DNA of 64,000 nucleotides from DATBGO01 sp963840095 (lineage in GTDB: Bacteria > Actinomycetota > Actinomycetes > Streptosporangiales > Streptosporangiaceae), in the NCBI GenBank assembly GCA_963840095.1, contig CAWIXN010000005.1, forward strand, positions 248,001-312,000. The letters run 5' to 3'. Of this stretch, positions 1 to 8,546 are shown one piece after another. Under the pieces are notes generated by a model. The model did not search any database. It worked only from the letters and a program-made list of their open reading frames with translations, and had not been told where the DNA came from. A program made the position numbers and the translations under genes. Position 1 is the stretch's first letter; every line of letters begins with the position of its first letter.

Positions 1-40
1 CCGCTGCGGCACCTCCCGCATCCGAGGCCCGCCCCGCTGC

Positions 41-120
41 CGTCTCGTATGCCCCGTCTCGTGTCCCGTCTCGTGTCCCGTCTCGTGTCCCGTCTCGTGT
101 CCCGTCTCGTGTCTCGTCTC
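41..120. repeat. 12-bp tandem repeat
   Basis: Five exact copies of the 12-mer cccgtctcgtgt run from 53 to 112, with degenerate copies on both sides. The tract lies beyond the 3' end of the flavohemoglobin gene. I see no coding potential in it. Confidence 0.9.
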
Positions 121-274
121 GGCTGTCCCCTGGCGCGGGCTCCCGGGGTTCAGGCACCTGGCGTGATTTCATGGCGCAGCTGAATGGCGAGAGCAGGGCA
201 ACCAGACAATTACCCTCCCATAACCGGCAGTACCTAGCAGAAATCTGTTCGCCTGGCCGATGCGTACTCGATAA

Positions 275-1702
275 CTATTCTTCGTGCTGCCGATACCCGG
301 GCGGCTTATAATCCGCAGCCGGCGGGTCATGGTGAATAAACTGGGCCGCGCTCCTTCGCGTCAGCAATCGTTCCGTCTCCCGTACCATCGCATCGGGGCC
401 GCATACGTAGATCTCACGGCCCGCGCAACTGGCCCGCTGCCGGACGACCGCCGGCAGCATCCCCCTGACGCCAGCGAAGTCCGGGTCGGCGGAGACGACC
501 GGAATCACCGTCAGCGGCGGATAGGCCGACTCCATGGCCCGCAACGCCGGCAGGTCGTACAGCTGGTCTGCCCGCTGCGCGCCGACGAACAGGCTGATGC
601 CTGGCCGCCTGCCCGGCGCGCTTCCGGCGGCGCCGATCACCCCCTCGATGATCGCCTTGATCGGTGCGAGGCCAGTCCCTCCAGCGATGCACACGAGGTC
701 CCGGCCCAGATCAGCCCGCGCGGCCATGTTCCCGCGGGCGGCCCCGAGCAGCATCGTGTCGCCGACCTGGCAATGGTGAACGAGTACGTTGCTCACCATG
801 CCGCCGGCTATGGCCCGTACGTGCAGGTCAAGGAGCCCGTCCGCGCGGGGGGCGTTGGCAATGGAGTAGTTCCGCCAGATCCGGGGCCACCGCGCCACCT
901 GGACCGACAAGTACTGTCCCGGCCGGTGGCGGAGCGGCTGGTCGGGCCGGATCGTGAGCACGGCCAGACCGGGGCAGCGCAATTCGTGCCGGACCACCTC
1001 GCCCACCCACCACGCGGGCTGGTGCTGCGCGTCGCGGTCGGCCGCGCGCAGCATCACCGTCGCCGCGTGCTCCAGCGCCGCCGTGAAGGCCTGCTGGGTC
1101 CGGTCGGTCCAGGCCGGGCCGTTGAAATGCCGTACCGTGGCGAGCAGGGCCTCGAAGAACGCCGCGTAGTGCTTCTCCTTCACCCCGAACCGCCGATGCT
1201 CCACGCCGAGCTGCTCGAGGTAGGCGCTCAGGGCCTCCGGAGCATCCAGGCTCCACACCAACCGGGCCAGGGCGCCAAAGACACGATCACGGTGCTCACT
1301 CATCGTAAGCGGGAACATAGCCCGCATGTCCGGATGCTTTATGAAAAGGTGAGAGTAGAAATACTGCATGGCTTGCTGCGCATGTGTCTCAACATGAGCA
1401 AAAGCCTCTTTAACGAGCGCAGTATCGAAATAGCTCTTATCTGCGCGACCGAGCGTGAATTGGGCCGCCCTGGCGGGCGGAATGTCCGGCAATGGCGGGA
1501 GCGGTGCCGCCTGGGCGCGCTGAGATTGCGAATTCGATTCGATAACGGGCCGGGCGGGCGGAATCGGGTGCGCAGCGCGTCCGTCGAGGAGTCGCTCGAG
1601 GAGCGTAAGACGATTCTGACCTGCGAAGCTGCCCGGAGGGTCATTCTCGGGGAAGGCGCGATCCAGCGCGATGGCCACATCCTGAGTCTCGCATCCTGAC
1701 AT
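275..1702 (-). CDS. Flavohemoglobin-like protein (globin + FAD/NAD reductase)
   Basis: This is a 475-residue flavohemoprotein, a family that oxidises nitric oxide to nitrate in the cytoplasm using NAD(P)H and O2. Residues about 80-225 form the globin, with the probable proximal haem histidine in EHRRFGVKEKHY. The ferredoxin-reductase part follows: RNYSIAN binds FAD, GGTGLAPI binds the nicotinamide cofactor, and YVCGPDAMV lies near the C-terminus. The first 80 or so residues are a Pro/Ala-rich extension not found in classical Hmp, which is nearer 400 residues. The ATG at 1702 has no obvious ribosome binding site, so the start is uncertain. A nitric-oxide role is inferred from the family. Confidence 0.9.
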   Translation of the reverse strand: MSGCETQDVAIALDRAFPENDPPGSFAGQNRLTLLERLLDGRAAHPIPPARPVIESNSQSQRAQAAPLPPLPDIPPARAAQFTLGRADKSYFDTALVKEAFAHVETHAQQAMQYFYSHLFIKHPDMRAMFPLTMSEHRDRVFGALARLVWSLDAPEALSAYLEQLGVEHRRFGVKEKHYAAFFEALLATVRHFNGPAWTDRTQQAFTAALEHAATVMLRAADRDAQHQPAWWVGEVVRHELRCPGLAVLTIRPDQPLRHRPGQYLSVQVARWPRIWRNYSIANAPRADGLLDLHVRAIAGGMVSNVLVHHCQVGDTMLLGAARGNMAARADLGRDLVCIAGGTGLAPIKAIIEGVIGAAGSAPGRRPGISLFVGAQRADQLYDLPALRAMESAYPPLTVIPVVSADPDFAGVRGMLPAVVRQRASCAGREIYVCGPDAMVRETERLLTRRSAAQFIHHDPPAADYKPPGYRQHEE

Positions 1703-2017
1703 GATGCATACAACCGATTTGAGGTAAGGCCGTATGGGGAGTACGGAGAGTAACTGGAATGCCGTTGGGGTTCATAGGAGGATCAGAGCCCGAAACTTCA
1801 GCTGACTTATCGGTGGCTGCGCCAATCTGGCCTTTGCCGACTGGTAAGGTCAGCGAGACCGTATTGGTCATTGGCCCGCAGGGCTGTCACAGCGCGTGAT
1901 CAGATGTCGCGATGCTCGGACACTGCGGCCGGGGACGGCGAGCGATTCGCGGTGTGCGGGCCTGCGCGCTCCGGCCGTTGCCGGTGGCGCCGCGGGACGC
2001 CGCAGGAGGGGACACGT
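1703..2017. other. Divergent intergenic region
   Basis: This 315-bp stretch separates the divergent flavohemoglobin and amidotransferase-like genes, so promoters for both should lie here. I could not pick a convincing -35/-10 pair. No gene is supported. Confidence 0.4.
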
Positions 2018-2845
2018 ATGACTGCGCCGCTGATCGGAATCACTACCGAAATGACGGCTGCGGCCTGGCATGACCGGGTCCGGGAGGCGGTGCTGTCTCC
2101 GGCCGTCTACTGTCGCGCGATCGACCGGGCCGGAGCGGTTCCGGTGCTGCTGCCGCCTGCGGCGACAGGCGCGGTGACCCGGTTGGCTACCTGGCTGGAC
2201 GGGCTGGTGTTCTCCGGCGGCTGCGACGTGGATGCGCGCTGCTACGCGCCGGCCGGGGGCGAGGGGGCCGACTGGCCCGATCAGGCCCGGGACGTATATG
2301 AGCTCGCGCTCATGCGCGCGGCTATCGAGGCAGGGACCCCGTTCCTGGCGATCGGCCGCGGACTGCAGGTCCTGAACGTCGCCTGCGGCGGGACTGTCTC
2401 CGCGCTCTCGCTGGATGCCCCGCCAGCGGGCCCGGATGCAAGCGGCCTGGGCCTGCCCGTCGGTGAAGTCCGGATCAGCCCGGACAGCAAGCTCGGCGAG
2501 ATCCTGGGTGCCACTGTAACGGTGTCCTGGACCGAGCACGACGCTGTCGCGCAGCTGGGCAGCGGCCTGGCCGTGACCGGGCGCGCGGCCGGGGAGATCG
2601 TGGCCGCGGCAGAAGTCATCGGGCATCCGTTCGGCATCGGGGTGCGATGGCACCCGCAGGATGCCAGCGACATGCGGATTTTCAATGCGCTCAGAAGCGC
2701 CGCCGAGGCTGGCGCGGGGCGGGCCGCCGTCACCGCGGCCGCGGCCCTGCTGACGACGCCGTCAGCAGACCGGGTAGCCAGCGGGCAGGACACGCAGCTC
2801 AGAGGTTCTGCCTCGGACAGATCCGCTCAGATGGGGGCGTTATAG
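2018..2845 (+). CDS. Gamma-glutamyl-GABA hydrolase-like protein, catalytic Cys missing
   Basis: This 275-residue protein has the class I glutamine amidotransferase fold of the peptidase C26 (PuuD) family. The ATG at 2018 is chosen because AGGAGGG lies seven bases upstream, although the frame is open further upstream. The nucleophile loop, normally GICRGMQ, reads AIGRGLQ, with Gly113 where the catalytic cysteine should be. The C-terminal GVQWHPE reads GVRWHPQ, so the triad glutamate is Gln214. The HHQ motif is also lost (EHD). It is probably catalytically dead for glutaminyl hydrolysis and may bind or regulate. It ends convergently, overlapping ccdA by 19 bp. An intact paralogue sits at 60871-61638. 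Confidence 0.85.
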   Translation: MTAPLIGITTEMTAAAWHDRVREAVLSPAVYCRAIDRAGAVPVLLPPAATGAVTRLATWLDGLVFSGGCDVDARCYAPAGGEGADWPDQARDVYELALMRAAIEAGTPFLAIGRGLQVLNVACGGTVSALSLDAPPAGPDASGLGLPVGEVRISPDSKLGEILGATVTVSWTEHDAVAQLGSGLAVTGRAAGEIVAAAEVIGHPFGIGVRWHPQDASDMRIFNALRSAAEAGAGRAAVTAAAALLTTPSADRVASGQDTQLRGSASDRSAQMGAL

Positions 2846-3645
2846 CTGCTGAACCAGTGGACCTGGAGCCATAGCAGCGCCGACGTCCAGGCGCCGGTCA
2901 CCTCGAGGACGCCCACGGTCACCAGCATCAGGCCGCCGATTCGCGCGACCGCCCGGGCATGGCGCCTGGCGAACCCGAACACGCTCATGCCCCGCTGCAC
3001 GGCCAGCGCGACGATCAGGAACGGGATTCCCAGGCCCAGGGCGTAGACGAAGGCCAGCACGGCGGCCCTGGCCGCCGTGCCCGTGACCATCCCCAGGGTC
3101 AGCACGGCCGCCAGCGTCGGGCCGACGCACGGCGTCCAGCTCAATCCGAAGAGCACACCGATCAGCGGGGCGCTGGCCAGCCCGGCCCGGGGGCGGATCG
3201 ACGGGCGCATGATCCGGCCGGCGAAGGCGAACCGGTCGAATACGCCGGCGAACAGCAGGCCGAGCAGGATAACCAGGCCGCCGAGGACCTGGGTGAGGCC
3301 CCGGCTGTGGTCCCGCAGGGCGCTGCCGACCCCGCCGAAAGCCACGCCCTCGGTGGCGAACAGCGCGGCGAATCCGAGCACGAACAGCGCGGTGCCTGCC
3401 AGGACCCGGCTGCGGGCTGGCCTGGCCGGGGCATCTGCGGCCAGCGGGATAGAGCCATCGGTCAGCGGGACAGCGCCAGCAGCCTGGGCGCCGGCTCCCG
3501 ACATGCCGGTGACGTACGAAAGATAGCCGGGCACCAGAGGCAGGCAGCAAGGCGACAGGAAGGTGACCGCCCCGGCCGCCGCGGCGACCGGCACCGCCAG
3601 GATGAGGGGACCGGACAGCACCAGGTGCCCGACACCGCCGCTCAT
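2827..3645 (-). CDS. ccdA: Cytochrome c biogenesis protein CcdA (DsbD-like)
   Basis: This 272-residue integral membrane protein carries reducing equivalents across the membrane for cytochrome c or thiol maturation. It has about six hydrophobic segments. The first redox cysteines are in the LSPCCLPLVPGY segment near residue 30, and the second is in LSWTPCVGPT near residue 170; both are diagnostic of the family. A longer Ala/Pro-rich loop follows the first helix. In many actinomycetes ccdA sits with resA, resB and resC, but none of these is adjacent here. Its 3' end overlaps the convergent amidotransferase-like gene. Confidence 0.93.
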   Translation of the reverse strand: MSGGVGHLVLSGPLILAVPVAAAAGAVTFLSPCCLPLVPGYLSYVTGMSGAGAQAAGAVPLTDGSIPLAADAPARPARSRVLAGTALFVLGFAALFATEGVAFGGVGSALRDHSRGLTQVLGGLVILLGLLFAGVFDRFAFAGRIMRPSIRPRAGLASAPLIGVLFGLSWTPCVGPTLAAVLTLGMVTGTAARAAVLAFVYALGLGIPFLIVALAVQRGMSVFGFARRHARAVARIGGLMLVTVGVLEVTGAWTSALLWLQVHWFSSYNAPI

Positions 3646-3742
3646 CTGTCTCCCCTCGCGATTCCGACGTGCCCAAACCTATCGCTGCCGGGGGGCGGTG
3701 CGGCATCGGCGGGTTCAGGCTGCGGCGCGGCGGCTGGTCGGT

Positions 3743-3818
3743 ACGAGATCGGCGGCACGAGATCGGCGGCACGAGATCGGCGCGCCGGATTATCGGCGCG
3801 GCGGATTATCGGCGCGGC
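3743..3818. repeat. Short GC-rich tandem repeats
   Basis: About three copies of acgagatcggcggc (14-bp period) occupy 3743-3784, followed by two copies of ggattatcggcgcggc (16-bp period) at 3787-3818. The second block runs into the last codons of the DUF1707 gene and supplies its TAA stop at 3806-3808. Confidence 0.8.
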
Positions 3819-4348
3819 GGGTCGCCAGGTCGGCCGTGCGGGGGCCGGCCGTACGGGGGCCGGCCGCGCGGGGGTCGGCCGTTGCCCCAGGCCAGCCGCC
3901 GGATCGCGATGAACGCCAGCGGAATGAGCCACCAGGGGAAATAGCCACCACGCGAATTGGGAGCCGTACCGGCCACGGCGAAGACCAGGACCGCCGAGGC
4001 GAGCAGCATCACCAGCGGACTGGCCCAGCCGACATTGCGCGCCACCCGGCCAGCCGGCGCGGCAGGCAGGGCGGCGGTGGGCCGGGCGGCAGGCAGGTCG
4101 ACCAGCAACTCGTCCAGGTCTCCCTGGGTCCGCGCGTTGATCGCCTTGCCCACCCGTTCATCGAACTCGTCCTGGGTCAGCCGCCCGGCCTGGAAGTGCT
4201 CACTGAGTTCCGCCGCGGCCCGATCCCGGTCCGCATCGGAGACCCTGAGGCTAGCCGCGTCGCGGCCCCGGCTGGGTGTCCATGAGCCGACGGCCGGGCC
4301 ATAAGATCCGGAACCGGGCTGGTCAGCGTGGCCGAAATCCCCGTACAC
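3806..4348 (-). CDS. DUF1707 SHOCT-like membrane protein
   Basis: This 180-residue protein starts at a GTG preceded by GAGGTG. Residues about 34-88 form a DUF1707 domain, typical of small actinobacterial membrane proteins: it opens LRVSDADRDRAAAEL and includes GRLTQDEFDER and DLDELLVDLP. Two hydrophobic segments follow at about 107-127 and 136-152. The tail is a basic run of RPPxG units encoded by a DNA repeat that continues the downstream tandem repeats. The function of DUF1707 is unknown. The tail length may be unstable because of its repetitive DNA. Confidence 0.85.
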   Translation of the reverse strand: MYGDFGHADQPGSGSYGPAVGSWTPSRGRDAASLRVSDADRDRAAAELSEHFQAGRLTQDEFDERVGKAINARTQGDLDELLVDLPAARPTAALPAAPAGRVARNVGWASPLVMLLASAVLVFAVAGTAPNSRGGYFPWWLIPLAFIAIRRLAWGNGRPPRGRPPYGRPPHGRPGDPPRR

Positions 4349-4557
4349 CTGGCACCTCGCTTCTCCCCGTAGCGGCGGCCTGGTCGGTCAGGACCAGTAA
4401 CGCACCTTCCGATCCTATCCGCTACCGACTATCCGGTTAGCCTCCGATGGCCCGCCCTGGCTGGCCGGCCCGAGGTGACCATCCGGCTCGCTGGCCCAGG
4501 CAGGCCGAGCGGCGCGGTTGACCGTGCTGGTTGACGCGGTCTGGCGCCAGCGTCAAC

Positions 4558-5679
4558 ATGTCGGCTATGCGCAGCGCCCCGCCCTTCCGGGCCGACCATG
4601 TCGGCAGCCTGCTCCGCCCGCAGCGCCTGCTGGCCGCACGCGAGGATTTCGGGTCCGGGAGCATCGGCGCCGCGCAGCTGCGGTCTGCCGAGGACGACGC
4701 GATCGCGGCCGTGGTCGCCATGCAGGAGGACGTCGGCCTGCAGGCGGCAACCGATGGGGAGTTCCGCCGGGCTTCCTGGCATATGGACTTCATCTACCGG
4801 CTGGGCGGCATCAGCGAGGCTCCTGGCCAGCTGGCGGTGAAGTTCCGCAACCCGACCGGTGCGATCGAGTTCACTCCCGCCGCGCTGCAGGTCAGCAGCA
4901 AGATCCGGGTAGACGAGACGATCTTCGGCGATGACTTCGGCTACCTGCGGTCCGTGGTCAGGACCGCGATGCCCAAGCTCACCATCCCTTCGCCGAACAT
5001 GGTCCACTACCGAGGCGGCCCGGCGGCCATCGATCCGGCGGTCTACCCGGACCTCGAGGAGTTCTGGAGCGACCTGTCGGCCGCCTATGCCGAGGAGATC
5101 CGCAGGCTGGCCGGGCTCGGCTGCCGGTACCTGCAGCTGGACGACACCAGCCTGGCTTACCTGAACGATCCCGCGCAGCGGGCCGAGATTGCCCAGCGCG
5201 GCGAGGACGCCGAGCACCTGCACCTGCGTTATATCCGCCAGGTCAATAACGCCATCGCGGGCCGCCCGGCCGGCCTGGCCGTGACCACGCACATGTGCCG
5301 GGGCAACTTCCGCTCGTCCTGGGCCGCCGAGGGCGGCTACGACTTCGTCGCCGAGGCGCTCTTCAGCGAGCTGGCCGTGGACGGATTCTTCCTCGAGTAC
5401 GACGATGAGCGCTCCGGCGGGTTCGAGCCGCTCCGCTTTGTCCCACCGGGAAAGATGGTCGTCCTCGGGCTGGTCACCACCAAGCGGGGCGCCCTGGAGA
5501 GCCCGGACGCACTCAAGCGGCGGATCGACGAGGCGGCGAAGTTCGTGCCGCTCGACCAGCTCTGCCTGTCGCCGCAGTGCGGGTTCTCTTCCACCGTGGA
5601 AGGCAACACACTGAGCTATGACGACGAGGTCGCCAAGCTTCGTCTCATCGTGGCTGTCGCGCAGGACGTCTGGGGCTGA
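4558..5679 (+). CDS. MetE C-terminal-like methyltransferase (cobalamin-independent methionine synthase family)
   Basis: This protein of about 373 residues is related to the C-terminal catalytic half of MetE, like the stand-alone YxjG/YxjH proteins. Zinc-site residues are visible in THMCRGNF and near the C-terminus in SPQCGFSS; FRADHVGSLLRP near the start is the family signature. The family transfers a methyl group from a folate or other donor to a thiol such as homocysteine; the donor here is unknown. ATG 4558 and ATG 4567 are both possible starts, and a TTG at 4531 is also in frame. It stands alone between the divergent DUF1707 gene and the MFS gene. Confidence 0.9.
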   Translation: MSAMRSAPPFRADHVGSLLRPQRLLAAREDFGSGSIGAAQLRSAEDDAIAAVVAMQEDVGLQAATDGEFRRASWHMDFIYRLGGISEAPGQLAVKFRNPTGAIEFTPAALQVSSKIRVDETIFGDDFGYLRSVVRTAMPKLTIPSPNMVHYRGGPAAIDPAVYPDLEEFWSDLSAAYAEEIRRLAGLGCRYLQLDDTSLAYLNDPAQRAEIAQRGEDAEHLHLRYIRQVNNAIAGRPAGLAVTTHMCRGNFRSSWAAEGGYDFVAEALFSELAVDGFFLEYDDERSGGFEPLRFVPPGKMVVLGLVTTKRGALESPDALKRRIDEAAKFVPLDQLCLSPQCGFSSTVEGNTLSYDDEVAKLRLIVAVAQDVWG

Positions 5680-5789
5680 TCCCGGCCCATTCCCCGGTGC
5701 GGCGCGGCGGAAAACCGTTTCGGGTGCCAGCCGGGCCGCTGCTAGCTTGGCCGGGTGCCGGACCCAAGGAACCCAGCCGGCCGGGCGCG

Positions 5790-7052
5790 GTGAGCCTGCT
5801 CCGGGCCGACCTGGCGCCGCTGCGGGCCGCACGGGATTTCAGGCTGCTGTATGTCAGCCGCACCGTCACGCTGTTCGGGACGACGGCGGCCGACGTGGCC
5901 CTGCTGGTACAGGCGCGGCAGCTCACCGGCTCGGCCTTCGATGTGGGCTTGCTCGGGGCGGCCGAGCTGGGTCCGCTGGTGGTGTGCGGCCTGTACGGGG
6001 GCGTCCTGGCGGACCGGGTCGACCGCAGCCGCCTGCTGCGCCTGTGCGAGGCGGGACTCGGCTGCTGCGCCGGGCTGCTGGTGATCAATGCCCTGCAGCC
6101 GCGGCCGGCCGTCTGGCTGCTGTACGTGATCGCGGCGGCCGCCTCGGCCCTGGTCGCCCTGCAGCGGCCATCACTCGATGCGTCGGTTCCGCGCGTCGTG
6201 GCCCGCTGCCAGCTCACCGCGGCGGCGGCCCTGATGGCGATGTCATCGAACGCGGGCTTCATCGTCGGGTCTGCCTTGGGCGGGGCACTCGCGGTGGACC
6301 CCGGGCCCGCGGTGGTGTACGGGTTTGACACGATCACCTTCGCGGTGTCGCTCGGCTTCTTGTGGCTGCTCCGGCCGCTGCCAGCGCCAGCGGCGGAGGA
6401 GCACGCGGCCGCCCGGGGCCTGCGCAGCGTGGCGGCGGGCCTGCGGTACGCGGCCAGGCGGCAGGACCTGCTCGGCTCCTACCTGGCGGACCTAGCGGCG
6501 ATGGGATTCGCCTACCCGAACGTGCTGTTCCCGTTCATGGCCGCCGAGCTGCACGCGACCTGGGCGGTCGGCCTGATGTTCGCCGGGCCGTCGGTGGGGG
6601 CGCTCGCCGCCTCCCTGGTGAGCGGCTGGACGGGCCGGGTGCACAGGCACGGCCGCGCGATAGCGCTGTCAGCCAGCGGATGGGGACTGGCCATCATCGC
6701 CTTCGGGCTGGCCCCGGACCTCGTTATCGCACTGGCATGCCTGGTGGCGGCGGGAGCGGCCGACATGCTGAGCGGCATCTTCAGGGACACGCTATGGAAC
6801 CAGACGATCCCGGACGCGCTGCGCGGGCGCCTGGCCGGGGTGGAACTGCTGAGCTACAGCGTCGGGCCGTCAGCAGGCCAGATCAGGGCAGGTGCGGTCG
6901 CCGCGGTCACGACGACCAGGTTCTCACTGTGGTCCGGCGGGGTAGCCTGCGTGGGCGCAGTGGGCGTGGTCTGCCTGGCGCTGCCCGGCTTCCTCGCTTA
7001 CAGCGCCCGCTGCGCGGCCCCTGAGCCCGCCGCCACGCCCGGCGGCTCCTAA
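5790..7052 (+). CDS. MFS transporter (EntS-like)
   Basis: This protein of about 420 residues with roughly twelve hydrophobic segments belongs to the major facilitator superfamily. The N-terminal pattern LRAARDFRLLYVSRTVTLFG and the cytoplasmic loop LADRVDRSRLLR match the enterobactin-exporter-like MFS_3 group, which mostly contains efflux proteins. The GTG at 5790 gives a normal-length N-terminus; in-frame GTGs at 5697 and 5724 would add 31 or 22 residues. It lies downstream of the MetE-like gene in the same direction, and converges on the flavin reductase gene. The substrate cannot be told. Confidence 0.85.
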   Translation: MSLLRADLAPLRAARDFRLLYVSRTVTLFGTTAADVALLVQARQLTGSAFDVGLLGAAELGPLVVCGLYGGVLADRVDRSRLLRLCEAGLGCCAGLLVINALQPRPAVWLLYVIAAAASALVALQRPSLDASVPRVVARCQLTAAAALMAMSSNAGFIVGSALGGALAVDPGPAVVYGFDTITFAVSLGFLWLLRPLPAPAAEEHAAARGLRSVAAGLRYAARRQDLLGSYLADLAAMGFAYPNVLFPFMAAELHATWAVGLMFAGPSVGALAASLVSGWTGRVHRHGRAIALSASGWGLAIIAFGLAPDLVIALACLVAAGAADMLSGIFRDTLWNQTIPDALRGRLAGVELLSYSVGPSAGQIRAGAVAAVTTTRFSLWSGGVACVGAVGVVCLALPGFLAYSARCAAPEPAATPGGS

Positions 7053-7068
7053 GGTGACGGCCATGGGC

Positions 7069-8430
7069 TCAGCCCAGGTGCCGGAGGGCGTCCTCGATCC
7101 CGCGGTGGAAGGTCGGGTAGGCGTAGATCATCTCGCGCAGGCGCCTGGTGGGCACTTCCGCGTGCACGGCCAGGGCGAGCAGGCTGAGCACCTCACCGCC
7201 CCACGGCCCGACCGAGGTGGCGCCCACCAGGACCCCGCGGCCGGTGTCCTCGACCAGCTTGATGAAGCCGTCGTTGCCGGCCTTGTGGATCCAGCCTCTC
7301 GTGGACGCGGGGACCTGCGTCATGCCCACCCGCACGGCCAGCCCCTGGTCCCTGGCTTGCGCCTCGGTCAGCCCGACCGCCCCGACCTCCGGATCGGTGA
7401 AGGTGACCCGCGGCACGGCGTGGTACTCGGCGCCGTGATGCTCCTGGCCCAGGACGTCGGCCACGATGATGTCGGCGTGGTACATCGACATGTGCGTGAA
7501 GGCGCCCTTACCGACCACGTCCCCGAGCGCCCAGACCCCGTCGGTCACGCGCATGTGCGCATCGACGGGCACGGAACGGGCCTGCACGTCGAGCCCGATC
7601 GCCTCGACGCCCACTTCGGCCAGGCCAGTCCGGCGGCCGGTGGCGACCAGCAGCGCGGTGGCGGTGATCTCGGTGCCGTCGGCGAGTGTCATCGTGAACT
7701 GATCACCGTCGTGGGCCACCGAGGCTGCCGCGATCCCGGTCCGGACGGCGATTCCCTCGCGTTCGAACACCTTCGCGATCAGTGCCCCCGACTCTGGCTC
7801 CTCCATCGACAGCAGCCGGTCAAGGGCCTCGACCACAGTGACCGCGGCGCCGAATCTGGCGAATACCTGGGCCAGCTCGGTCCCGATCGCGCCGCCGCCC
7901 AGCACGATCGCCGAATCGGGCACCTCTTCGGTCTCGATCGCCTCACGATTGGTCCAGTACGGCGTGCCCGCCAGGCCCGGGATCGGCGGGATGGCGGGCG
8001 CCGTCCCGGTCGCGATGATGATCCCGCGCCGTGCTTTCAGCACATCACCGCCGACGCTGACCTCGCCGGGGGCGGTGATCTGGCCGTGGCCCCTGAAAAG
8101 CCTGCCGCCCTTGCCGGTGAACCGGTCGGCGGCCACCGCGTCATCCCAGCTGTCGGTCGCCTCCGACCTGATCCGCCCGGCTACCGGGCCCCAGCTGGGA
8201 GTCACGGTCGAGGCTCCGGCCAGGCCGGGTATCCGGCGGCCCTCAGCCAGCAGATCGGCCGCCCGGATCATCATCTTCGAGGGCACGCAGCCCCAGTACG
8301 GGCACTCACCGCCGACCAGTCGTTCTTCCACGGCGGCTACCTCGAGGCCAGCCTCGGCGAGCCGCTCGGCCGCGTCCTCGCCACCGGGCCCCATTCCGAT
8401 GACGATCACGTCAACCTGATGCTTGGCCAC
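7069..8430 (-). CDS. Pyridine nucleotide-disulfide oxidoreductase (dihydrolipoamide/mercuric reductase-like)
   Basis: This 453-residue class I flavin disulfide reductase has GMGPGG near residue 12 for FAD, the redox pair Cys43/Cys48 in GGECPYWGCVPSK, VLGGGAIGTE for NAD(P)H, a second FAD motif ending WALGDVVG, and a C-terminal dimer domain with YAYPTFHRGI. There is no HMA domain and no terminal Cys-Cys, so it is not a typical MerA. There are no neighbouring E2 or E1 genes, so the lipoamide role is unproven; a small-thiol or quinone substrate is possible. It is divergent from egtA, separated by 116 bp, which hints at a redox link but does not show one. Confidence 0.9.
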   Translation of the reverse strand: MAKHQVDVIVIGMGPGGEDAAERLAEAGLEVAAVEERLVGGECPYWGCVPSKMMIRAADLLAEGRRIPGLAGASTVTPSWGPVAGRIRSEATDSWDDAVAADRFTGKGGRLFRGHGQITAPGEVSVGGDVLKARRGIIIATGTAPAIPPIPGLAGTPYWTNREAIETEEVPDSAIVLGGGAIGTELAQVFARFGAAVTVVEALDRLLSMEEPESGALIAKVFEREGIAVRTGIAAASVAHDGDQFTMTLADGTEITATALLVATGRRTGLAEVGVEAIGLDVQARSVPVDAHMRVTDGVWALGDVVGKGAFTHMSMYHADIIVADVLGQEHHGAEYHAVPRVTFTDPEVGAVGLTEAQARDQGLAVRVGMTQVPASTRGWIHKAGNDGFIKLVEDTGRGVLVGATSVGPWGGEVLSLLALAVHAEVPTRRLREMIYAYPTFHRGIEDALRHLG

Positions 8431-8546
8431 GCTGAACCTCCCTGCCTCTCGTCGGTGGTTACGGGTATGGCACCGTGGAAGTTACTGCGCCCGCGAGCCC
8501 GCCGGAAGGTTTGTGCCCGGTTCCACAGGACAGTACGGGGAATCCC

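Noticed and set aside
1641..1871. Small minus-strand frame upstream of the flavohemoglobin gene
   Set aside because: It overlaps the flavohemoglobin start and has no recognisable motif or ribosome site.
4429..5832. Long minus-strand frame opposite the MetE-like gene
   Set aside because: It is the high-GC shadow of the plus-strand gene, which has clear family motifs; the minus-strand product shows none.
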